Positions 29,596 through 36,893 of a stretch of DNA of 43,974 nt are shown here, piece by piece; positions within the stretch are counted from its first letter, which is position 1; each line of letters opens with the position of its first letter. The position numbers and the translations under genes are program-made. The notes under the pieces are model-generated. The model was not told the origin of the DNA and made no database searches. It saw nothing but the letters and a program-made list of their open reading frames with translations. The DNA is from Candidatus Cottocaccamicrobium excrementipullorum (lineage in GTDB: Bacteria > Bacillota > Clostridia > Lachnospirales > Lachnospiraceae), in the NCBI GenBank assembly GCA_018713255.1, contig DVFL01000022.1, forward strand, positions 1-43,974. Reading direction: 5' to 3'.

Positions 29596-30942
29596 ATGGG
29601 TGAATTGTATGAGCCCTATCCCAGACTGCCGAAAAATTTCCGGCAGATCGGGGAGCGGGATGACTTGGTGAGAGTATATGTGGAAGACTATGTGAATACG
29701 TATTTAAAGCGCTTGTTCCCTGTGGGCGGACAAGATCTGCGTGCCGGTCTTCTGCTGGGAAATACCGAAGAACATGGAGGCTTGTCCTATGTGTTTATTG
29801 ATGGAGCGCTGGAGATGGAAGGGGTGACAGAAGAGGGAGAGAAGGTGGTGTTCACTGAGGAAATCTGGCAGAAAGCTTACAGCGCCGTGGAGGAATTATT
29901 CCCCAAGCGGACGGTTCAGGGATGGTTTCTCTGCGGAGCGCCGGGCTGTCAGCTGAGCCCTTTAAATTACTGGAAGCAGCATAATCAGTATTTTGCCGGA
30001 AAAAATAAACTGATGTACTTAAACAGCGGTCTCGAAGGAGAAGAGGCCATTTATATTACCTCCAGCGATGGGTTTTATAAGCTGCGGGGATACTGCATTT
30101 ATTATGAGCGGAATCAGATGATGCAGGACTACATGGTGCTGCAGAAGGATAATCGAAGGGTGGAAGCCGGAGGAAGCGATCCGGTGATCCGGGATTTCAG
30201 GCGGAAGATGGAACAGAAAAAAGAGATGGTGCGGGATCAGAATAAGACCATCAGCTTCTTACGGGGAATGTGCGGCTGCCTTGCGGTGCTTACTTTAGCG
30301 GGAGGCGTAGCTGTGTTAAACAGCGCGGAAAAAATGAAGGATATGGAAGCGGTGATGGCGTCCGTGCTTCCAGATGCTCATGGAACAGATCAGGGCGGCT
30401 TGTCAGGAAAAGATGGGAGAGAAGATGGATCTGGAATTATTGTGGAAGAGGCTTCAGGAAATGTGTTTCCTACAAAGGCAGATGCCAGTTCTGACGCCTT
30501 GGCTGGGGAAGACAGTCTGGAAAATTCTCTTTCCGCAGAGGCGGCATCAGGACGGGTGACGGCCAAAGGCGGAGAGAAAGACGGGGGGGAGGAGAAATCA
30601 TCTTTGGAAAGCCATGGAGAAACTGGGGCAGCTGGCCAGAGTCTGGAAACATCTTCCCGGGAGTCTTCATCTGAGACGGATCAGGAGAGCAGTCTGGAGG
30701 CAGAGAGCACCGGAAAGGAGGAGACTGACGGGGAGAAGACGGCGGAAGCGGTCAGCCGGCCCAAACGCCAGCTGGAGCCTGAACCAGGGCAGACAGTGTA
30801 TACAGTTCAGCAGGGGGACACGCTCTATGGCATTTGTTTTAAGATGTACCAGAATTTAAACCGGGTGGATGAGATTTGTTCCATTAATGGTCTGGAGGAT
30901 GTGAACCATTTAGAGGCGGGAACCAGGCTGATTCTTCCTTAG
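29596..30942 (+). CDS. Membrane protein with degenerate MPN/JAB-like domain and C-terminal LysM
   Basis: 448 residues from ATG 29596 (AGGTGA 6 nt upstream). C-terminus: a LysM (about 396-447, YTVQQGDTLYGICFKMY...LEAGTRLILP) that binds peptidoglycan. A membrane helix (about 222-243) precedes a long Ser/Glu/Gly-rich linker. The cytoplasmic N-terminal domain (about 48-168) reads like an MPN/JAMM fold: AGLLLGNTEEHGGLSYVFIDG, a helix (FTEEIWQKAYSAVEELFP), then GWFLCGAPGCQLS where JAMM proteases have GWYHSHP...LS..D; both histidines and the Asp are missing. This comparison is by eye. Neighbour of yyaC, so a role in the spore envelope is possible. Confidence 0.7.
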   Translation: MGELYEPYPRLPKNFRQIGERDDLVRVYVEDYVNTYLKRLFPVGGQDLRAGLLLGNTEEHGGLSYVFIDGALEMEGVTEEGEKVVFTEEIWQKAYSAVEELFPKRTVQGWFLCGAPGCQLSPLNYWKQHNQYFAGKNKLMYLNSGLEGEEAIYITSSDGFYKLRGYCIYYERNQMMQDYMVLQKDNRRVEAGGSDPVIRDFRRKMEQKKEMVRDQNKTISFLRGMCGCLAVLTLAGGVAVLNSAEKMKDMEAVMASVLPDAHGTDQGGLSGKDGREDGSGIIVEEASGNVFPTKADASSDALAGEDSLENSLSAEAASGRVTAKGGEKDGGEEKSSLESHGETGAAGQSLETSSRESSSETDQESSLEAESTGKEETDGEKTAEAVSRPKRQLEPEPGQTVYTVQQGDTLYGICFKMYQNLNRVDEICSINGLEDVNHLEAGTRLILP

Positions 30943-31095
30943 CCCGAAGAAGGAAAATTCCGGGTGAAAAAGATAATGCGAAGCCGGCTAAAATGTTGTA
31001 TACTAAGGATAAATTCGGGGCTTTTTCGGAGAAGAAAAAGACGAAAAAACCCGGGCTTTACAGGAGGGACAAGAGGAGGAATCAGGAAGATACTC

Positions 31096-32397
31096 ATGGA
31101 TGATATGAACATAATGAACCGGGAGATGAAAAAGCAGCAGCTTCGCCGGCAGATTGTGCCAGGTCCGGCGCAGCAGCCATCTTTGGTTCCGGAAGGCGGG
31201 GAAGAGGAGGAAGAGATTAAGAAGGCGCACCGGAAGGTGATCAGGAAGAGAATCTTGATTGCAGCAGTGATCCTTTGCATTGCAGCAGCCGGCGGCGCCG
31301 GATTCTTTTACTGGAGCAGACATCATCAGTACACGGAATACGCAGTTAACTGGGAGCAGAATCTGTTATCTGGAGAAAGCCAGTCAGCAGCGGAAGGCAG
31401 CGTTGCAGGTTATGTGAGTTTCGGCAGCAATGTGATTAAGTATACCAGAGACGGCGCCTCCTACATTGATTCCAGAGGGAAAACCATCTGGGTGATTACC
31501 TATGAGATGAGGGACCCTACAGCTTCGGTAAACGGCGGTTATGCAGTGATTGGAGACAGGCAGGGCAACAGCATCTATATCTGTAATGAAGAGGGGCTTC
31601 AGGGACAGGCAACTACGCTTCTTCCGATTCTTAAGGTCAGCGTATCTGCCCAGGGAGTGGCTGGCGCTATTTTGGAGGACGCCAGCGCCAATTATATTAC
31701 CTGGTTCAGGCGGGACGGAGAACCGTTGGATATTACTATTAAATCCAGGCTGGGAGGAGACGGATATCCGTTGGACTTCAGCTTTTCGCCGGATGGAAAT
31801 AAGGTAATTTGTTCCTATGTTTATTTGAACAATGGCATGATGGACAGCCGGGTGGTGTTTTATGATTTTTCGGAAATCGGAAAAAATGCTTCTCCAAAAC
31901 GTTTGGTGGGAGGATTTGATGAAGGTTTCGCCGGCACCCTGGTTCCCAGGGTCCGCTTCCTCACGGATATTTATTCTTTTGCCTGTTCAGATGGAGGACT
32001 TACGTTTTTTAGTTCGGAGAATCTGGCGTCACCCCAGATGCTTTCTCAGGCTGCGGTGGAGGGACAGATTGAGCACTTGTTTTACTCCAGCGATTATGTG
32101 GGAATTATTGTGGCGAACAGCGGAGGAGAGCATCCTTATCACATGGAGATTTACAGCGCCGCCGGGAAGCTTTTGCTGAACAAGGATCTGGATTTTGCCT
32201 GTGAAGAAGCAGAGTTTGCCGGAAACGAGATTTTGATGTGGGATGACAATGAGATTCAGATTTATAATCTGTCCGGAACTCTAAAATTTTCCGGGTCCTT
32301 TGATTTTGCTGTATCTAAGGTAACTCGGGGACGGTTCCCCAACAGTTATATTATTACCGATCCACAGTCCATGCGGGAAATTACCCTGCAGCATTAA
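31096..32397 (+). CDS. DUF5711 membrane-anchored protein, probable beta-propeller
   Basis: 433 residues from ATG 31096, with CAGGAAG upstream; earlier in-frame ATGs lie in a leader without ribosome sites. A short cytoplasmic part with acidic run EEEEE, one membrane helix (about 54-74, RILIAAVILCIAAAGGAGFFYW), then an extracytoplasmic domain of repeated beta-blade motifs (YIDSRGKTIWVITYEM, YICNEEG, FSFSPDGNKVICSYVYL, MEIYSAAGKLL, IQIYNLSGTLKFSG) reminiscent of a seven-bladed propeller. Function unknown. It lies between the LysM protein and the glucokinase and resembles the anchoring scheme of the LysM protein. Confidence 0.78.
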   Translation: MDDMNIMNREMKKQQLRRQIVPGPAQQPSLVPEGGEEEEEIKKAHRKVIRKRILIAAVILCIAAAGGAGFFYWSRHHQYTEYAVNWEQNLLSGESQSAAEGSVAGYVSFGSNVIKYTRDGASYIDSRGKTIWVITYEMRDPTASVNGGYAVIGDRQGNSIYICNEEGLQGQATTLLPILKVSVSAQGVAGAILEDASANYITWFRRDGEPLDITIKSRLGGDGYPLDFSFSPDGNKVICSYVYLNNGMMDSRVVFYDFSEIGKNASPKRLVGGFDEGFAGTLVPRVRFLTDIYSFACSDGGLTFFSSENLASPQMLSQAAVEGQIEHLFYSSDYVGIIVANSGGEHPYHMEIYSAAGKLLLNKDLDFACEEAEFAGNEILMWDDNEIQIYNLSGTLKFSGSFDFAVSKVTRGRFPNSYIITDPQSMREITLQH

Positions 32398-32437
32398 GGG
32401 CCGGGGAGGAAAAAACATAAGAAAAGGAGCAGGAAGT

Positions 32438-33382
32438 ATGAACAGAAAATGCATTGGAATCGACATTGGCGGGACTACCGTTAAGATCGGTGTATTTACC
32501 GCAGAAGGGGAGCTTCTGCATAAATGGGAGGTGCCTACCAGAAAGGAAGAAGGAGGAAAGAATATTCTTCCAGATGTGGCCCAGTCGATCAAGGAAAAAC
32601 TGAAAGCCTTTGGGATTCCAGCAGAGGAAGTGCTGGGGGCTGGTATGGGGGTTCCAGGTCCAGTGATGCCAGATGGCAGTGTAGAGGTTTGCGTCAATCT
32701 GGGCTGGAAAAACAAGAATCCTCAGGAAGAATTAAGCCGCCTTTTAGGAGGAATGCCGGTATTCAGCGGCAATGATGCCAATGTGGCTGCCCTGGGCGAA
32801 ATGTGGCAGGGCGGCGGTAAGGGTTACCGGGATATTGTGATGGTGACTTTGGGAACCGGCGTAGGCGGCGGTGTGATTATTGATGAAAAAATTCTGGCAG
32901 GACGTCATGGTCTGGCGGGGGAGATTGGCCACATCCATGTGCGCAGCGAGGAGAAGGAATACTGCAACTGCGGCGGCCGGGGATGTCTGGAGCAGGTAGC
33001 TTCTGCTACGGGAATTGCCCGCGAAGCCAGACGGGCCATGGAGGCTAAGAAGGTTCCTACGGCCATGGAGAAGTTCGGCAGCCGGATTTCCGCAAAGAAC
33101 GTGCTGGACTGCGCCAAGGAGGGAGATCAGCTGGCTCTGGAGGTGATGGATACGGTTGGTCACTATCTGGGCCTGGCTCTATCGCAGATTGCGTTGACTG
33201 TTGACCCGGAGGTTTTCGTAATCGGCGGCGGCGTATCCCGGGCTGGCCAGTTTTTAATTGATGTGATTCAGAAGCATTATGATGATTTTGTGACGATTTC
33301 TGCCAATAAGCCGGGATTGACTTTGGCTACGTTAGGAAATGATGCCGGCATTTACGGTGCAGCAAGGCTGGCCTTATCATAA
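32438..33382 (+). CDS. glcK: ROK-family glucokinase
   Basis: Phosphorylates glucose to glucose-6-phosphate. 314 residues. ATP site IGIDIGGTTVKIGVF (about 5-19), GMGVPGPV, FSGNDANVAALGE with the catalytic Asp, GLAGEIGHIHV (substrate His near 164) and the ROK zinc motif CNCGGRGCLE (about 173-182). Behind AAGGAGCAGG; a bidirectional terminator follows. Specificity inferred from family: clostridial ROK proteins with this architecture are usually glucokinases. Confidence 0.9.
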   Translation: MNRKCIGIDIGGTTVKIGVFTAEGELLHKWEVPTRKEEGGKNILPDVAQSIKEKLKAFGIPAEEVLGAGMGVPGPVMPDGSVEVCVNLGWKNKNPQEELSRLLGGMPVFSGNDANVAALGEMWQGGGKGYRDIVMVTLGTGVGGGVIIDEKILAGRHGLAGEIGHIHVRSEEKEYCNCGGRGCLEQVASATGIAREARRAMEAKKVPTAMEKFGSRISAKNVLDCAKEGDQLALEVMDTVGHYLGLALSQIALTVDPEVFVIGGGVSRAGQFLIDVIQKHYDDFVTISANKPGLTLATLGNDAGIYGAARLALS

Positions 33383-33408
33383 GGACACGGCTGGCAATTG
33401 ATAAAAAG

Positions 33409-33469
33409 AAGACAGTCCAGTGAAGTTCAAGGGATTCAATCCTCTGAATCTGCACTGGACTGTCTTTTT
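33409..33469. terminator. Bidirectional terminator between glcK and the wall-binding protein gene
   Basis: AAGACAGTCCAGTG (33409-33422) and CACTGGACTGTCTT (33453-33466) form a perfect 14-bp stem; TTTTT follows on the plus strand and CTTTTTAT on the minus strand. It serves the two convergent genes. Confidence 0.9.
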
Positions 33470-33472
33470 ATG

Positions 33473-34450
33473 CTATTTTGAACCTTTTTGATTTTCCTGA
33501 GGATGATAGGGGGCCCAGCAGCCGTTTTCGTCTACGTAATTGCCGTCGGGAGTAAGAGTGTTAGTTAACATTCTGCCGTCAGAGCCTACGTAATAATTCC
33601 CCACCCATTGATCCGTGAGCTTGTAGCCGTATTCATTAAAGTAATACCAGTAATTGTCGATGAAGCACCACTGAGATGAAGGCATTACTCCGTTGGCGTA
33701 GCGGTACATGTATCCGTTAATATCATGAATCCACTGGCCGGCAACGCCGGTATCTTCGGCGGCATTAGCCTGGATATAATCCAGTTTTTCCTGGTCAACG
33801 TAAAGAACGGGAGAAGATACCCATTCGCTGGATTTCGTTTTCTGATAGGGGCCGTTGGCTCTTACCTGGAAAACGTATTCACCTGGCCGAGTAATTTTCG
33901 TGGAAAGATTATAAAAGGTAATATCCGTCTTGGCGCTGGTGATGCCTACGGCTTCTCCATCCCGGCGAATCCGCACAGAGTAAGAAGCGGCGCCATCCAC
34001 CGGATCCCAGCAGGCAATGCCGGAGTCTGTCCAGATTAAGCTGGTAGGGGGATCCATCTCGCCTTCCCCCAGATCCTTTAAGCGGACGGAAACGGTCATG
34101 GTAGAATTGCTGTTGCTTCTGGAGGCCTCGCCGAAGGATGCGCCTTCTCCTTCCAGCTCAAAGTAGTTGCTTCTGATACTGGAGAAATAATAATCGTCAT
34201 CTGCATCCAGAATGACTACGGCGCAGGGATAGGTGGAATTGCCCATTCCCGTGGGATAGAGGGAAACCTCCCGCACGGAGTATGTATCGTCACCGCAGTC
34301 CACATCTACGGTTTCCCAGTTTTCTTCGTCCAAGGAGAAGGTCAAAGAGACTTTTTCAATTCGATCCCGGGCAAAGGATGTAACCGGAGAAAGGGCGGAA
34401 AAAAGACCTGCAGCCGCCAGCAGTGGAATCATATGTTTTAATCTATTCAA
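33473..34450 (-). CDS. Secreted protein with choline/cell-wall-binding repeats
   Basis: 325 residues, TTG start at 34450 with AAGGAGGG 6 nt upstream. Signal peptide about 1-27 (LAAAGLFSALSPVTSFA). A beta-rich N-terminal domain (about 28-140) is followed by a fibronectin-III-like segment (about 142-225, TSLIWTDSGIACWDPVDGAASYSVRIRRDG...YVFQVRANG) and C-terminal cell-wall-binding repeats rich in aromatic residues and Gly (QWCFIDNYWYYFNEYGY, WVGNYYVGSDGRML, NYVDENGCW). No catalytic domain seen. Presumed surface protein held by the repeats. Confidence 0.85.
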   Translation of the reverse strand: MNRLKHMIPLLAAAGLFSALSPVTSFARDRIEKVSLTFSLDEENWETVDVDCGDDTYSVREVSLYPTGMGNSTYPCAVVILDADDDYYFSSIRSNYFELEGEGASFGEASRSNSNSTMTVSVRLKDLGEGEMDPPTSLIWTDSGIACWDPVDGAASYSVRIRRDGEAVGITSAKTDITFYNLSTKITRPGEYVFQVRANGPYQKTKSSEWVSSPVLYVDQEKLDYIQANAAEDTGVAGQWIHDINGYMYRYANGVMPSSQWCFIDNYWYYFNEYGYKLTDQWVGNYYVGSDGRMLTNTLTPDGNYVDENGCWAPYHPQENQKGSK

Positions 34451-34480
34451 AAGAATCCCTCCTTAATACTTTCATGATGC

Positions 34481-34623
34481 CTGCCTTGCAGTCATTATCC
34501 TATGTTTTTCCTCAAAACATAGGATCCCTCCGGGGGATGCACACGATTCGCCAAGGTATTTGTCTCGCTTTGCTCGACGCGAACCGGCGCTGGTATAATG
34601 ACTGCCTTGCAGTCATTATACCA
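34481..34623. repeat. Composite palindromic intergenic repeat
   Basis: Contains two direct copies of CTGCCTTGCAGTCATTAT (34481-34498 and 34602-34619). The right one is the core of a perfect inverted repeat with 15-bp arms TGGTATAATGACTGC/GCAGTCATTATACCA (34591-34605/34609-34623). Next to the left copy is another inverted repeat, ATCCTATGTTTT/AAAACATAGGAT (34497-34508/34514-34525). It lies between two genes read on the minus strand and encodes nothing. Confidence 0.85.
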
Positions 34624-34700
34624 TGTCTTCCTTCATTTGGAAACAGGGGAGGAGGGGAAGATTTTATAACAGAAAACTTACAATTTTCTTCCGCTTTGTC

Positions 34701-36107
34701 TTATAGATTGGTAGAACGGGGAAGGCTGAAAATAAATTCTGTTCCGACTCCTTCTGTGCTGATGACATCGATATTTTCACCGTGGGACTGGATGATTTCT
34801 TTCACGATACTTAATCCCAGGCCGGTTCCCCGCTTATCTTTTCCCCGGGACAAATCAGTTTTGTAAAATCGTTCCCAGATTTTTTTGATGCTGTCTTTAG
34901 GAATGCCGATACCGGTATCTTTTACGGAGATGAAAATTTTTTCGTATTTCGGTGAGGCCTGTATGTAGATGGTAGAGTCGTTATGGCTGAATTTAATGGC
35001 ATTGTCAATCAGGTTATAGAGAACCTGCTGGATTTTGCCTAAATCAGCAAATACCATCTGGATGTTGTCTCCGAAGGTAAGCTCAAAGGAGATATTTTTC
35101 TTGCCGCAGATTACCTCAAAGGAGGCGGCGGTGTCCTTGATTACCCGGTTGATGTCAAAATTGGTCCGGTTCAGAAGGCCTTTTTTATCCAAAGAATTTA
35201 AAGTCAGCATTCCCTGGGTCAGCTTGTTTAGCCGCTCAGTTTCCGCAATCACCCGGGTTAAATATTTTTCCTGCATTTCCGGGGGAATTGTGCCATCGAT
35301 AATGGCCTCCAGGTAGCCTTTGATGGAGGTTAAAGGAGAACGAAAATCGTGGGAAACATTGGCGATAAAAGTTCTCTGGTATTCTTCCATCTGATCCAGC
35401 TTGTCGGACATGTAGTTTAAGGTGTCTGCCAGATATCCCATCTCGTCCCGGGAATTGATTTCGATCCGGTATTTTAAGTTCCCGGCTGCATACTCGTTGG
35501 CTCCGGCGGTGATCTTCTTTAAGGGGAAATACACCGTCTGAGTGAAGACCAGAAGGATGATCAGGGACAGCACGTAAATAATCGCGCTGGTGATGTACAG
35601 AATATTCAGAATCCCGTCCCGCTGGGCGGCGATCTGGCTTAAGGGCATATGGATCAGTACATAGCCGTAGATGGTATAGTTTCCGGTAATCGGAGCAGAG
35701 ACGCTGAGCACATCATAGGAAAAGGCGCCGTAAAAGTTCCCTACTCCATAGTTCCGGTTGCCGATGGAAATGGGGTCAAAGTCCACCGTAAGGCCTTTTC
35801 TGGTGCCTCCCGTGCTGTCTGCCGCCACGCTTCCGTCCCGGTTTACCACCCAGATTTCCGACTGGAGAGAGGGGGAGATAATGGACAGCTGATCTGCCAC
35901 CGTTTCCAGGTCCGCGTCACGGCCGAGATAGACGGAGCTGCAGTCTGATGCCAGCTGGTTCGCCTCATCGTAAAGAAGGTCGGCCTGGGAGGCGATTAAG
36001 TGCTCGTAGGTCATTTTCGAGGCGAAGGTGCTGATAATGAGAAAACCCAGCAGTCCGAAAACCAGATAGCCCAGGAGAAATTTGTAATAAAGGGAACGGC
36101 GGCTCAT
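34701..36107 (-). CDS. Sensor histidine kinase
   Basis: Membrane-bound kinase of a two-component system, 468 residues. Membrane helix 1 about 9-29, extracytoplasmic sensor about 30-165 (LQSEIWVVNRDGSVAADS, dCache/PAS-like), helix 2 about 166-190, HAMP about 191-243, phosphoacceptor His253 in SHDFRSPLTSIKGYLEA, and the ATPase domain with N (NLIDNAIKFS), G1 (DTGIGIPKDS), F and G2 (RGTGLGLSI) boxes. Starts inside the stop of the response regulator (ATGA). An Ala/Glu-type stimulus cannot be inferred; the sensor form and PhoB-type partner resemble envelope-stress systems. Confidence 0.93.
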   Translation of the reverse strand: MSRRSLYYKFLLGYLVFGLLGFLIISTFASKMTYEHLIASQADLLYDEANQLASDCSSVYLGRDADLETVADQLSIISPSLQSEIWVVNRDGSVAADSTGGTRKGLTVDFDPISIGNRNYGVGNFYGAFSYDVLSVSAPITGNYTIYGYVLIHMPLSQIAAQRDGILNILYITSAIIYVLSLIILLVFTQTVYFPLKKITAGANEYAAGNLKYRIEINSRDEMGYLADTLNYMSDKLDQMEEYQRTFIANVSHDFRSPLTSIKGYLEAIIDGTIPPEMQEKYLTRVIAETERLNKLTQGMLTLNSLDKKGLLNRTNFDINRVIKDTAASFEVICGKKNISFELTFGDNIQMVFADLGKIQQVLYNLIDNAIKFSHNDSTIYIQASPKYEKIFISVKDTGIGIPKDSIKKIWERFYKTDLSRGKDKRGTGLGLSIVKEIIQSHGENIDVISTEGVGTEFIFSLPRSTNL

Positions 36108-36811
36108 CGCTTAACCTCGAATTTATAGCCGATGCCCCAGACTGTGGACAAAGCCCAGTTTTTGTGATCCTTGATCTTTTCCCGGAGCCGCTTAATGTGC
36201 ACGTCCACGGTACGGGTGTCGCCGATGTACTCATAGCCCCAGATATGATCCAAAAGCTGCTCCCGGGTAAACACCTGGTTGGGAGAGGAGGCCAGAAAAT
36301 ATAAAAGCTCCAGCTCCTTTGGGGGCATCTCAATGGAGTGGCCCATGTAGATCACAGAGTAGTTGGTCAGGTTTACGATTAAGTCCGGATATTCTACATA
36401 TTCGCCCTGCTGGTCTGTGGAAGGCATGGCGGGAGGAACCGCCTGATACCGGCGGAGCACCGCTTTTACTCTGGCTACCAGCTCTTTAGAATCAAAGGGC
36501 TTGATCATATAGTCATCGGCGCCCAGTTCAAGCCCCAGGACCTTATCAAAAATTTCGCCCTTTGCCGACAGCATAATAATAGGCACCTGGGATGTTTTGC
36601 GCAGCTCCCGGCAGACTTGATAGCCGTCCATGCCGGGAAGCATCAGGTCCAGAAGAATCAGGTTGGGCTTAAAGGAGGCGAATTCTTTCAGCGCTTCTTC
36701 CCCGTCGCCAACAATCCGGGTTTCGTAACATTCCTTCATCAGATAGAGGGAAATCAATTCGGCGATATTGGCATCGTCGTCTACAATAAGAATTTTCTGC
36801 TTTTCTGCCAA
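36104..36811 (-). CDS. OmpR/PhoB-type response regulator
   Basis: 235 residues from TTG 36811: AGGAGGT lies 8 nt upstream, and the longer frame upstream (to 36943) runs into mutS2 and lacks a signal. Receiver domain (1-115) with acidic patch DDD (11-13), phospho-Asp55 in LLDLMLPG, Thr/Ser switch MLSAKG, and Lys in MIKPF. Winged helix (about 135-235; PPKELELLYFLASSPNQVFTREQLLDHIWGY...RTVDVHIKRLREKI). It overlaps the histidine kinase start by 4 bp and follows mutS2 by 82 bp. Confidence 0.94.
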   Translation of the reverse strand: MAEKQKILIVDDDANIAELISLYLMKECYETRIVGDGEEALKEFASFKPNLILLDLMLPGMDGYQVCRELRKTSQVPIIMLSAKGEIFDKVLGLELGADDYMIKPFDSKELVARVKAVLRRYQAVPPAMPSTDQQGEYVEYPDLIVNLTNYSVIYMGHSIEMPPKELELLYFLASSPNQVFTREQLLDHIWGYEYIGDTRTVDVHIKRLREKIKDHKNWALSTVWGIGYKFEVKR

Positions 36812-36893
36812 TGGTAAAAACCTCCTGTTGGGTCGCCTGCCGGCGACATTGATGTTTTTCTGTTGTTCATAATCTGCTGCCGTTTTCTGCCGG

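Noticed and set aside
34423-34866. 147-codon plus-strand frame across the palindromic repeat
   Set aside because: Spans the repeat and the antisense of the kinase C-terminus; no ribosome site or domain.
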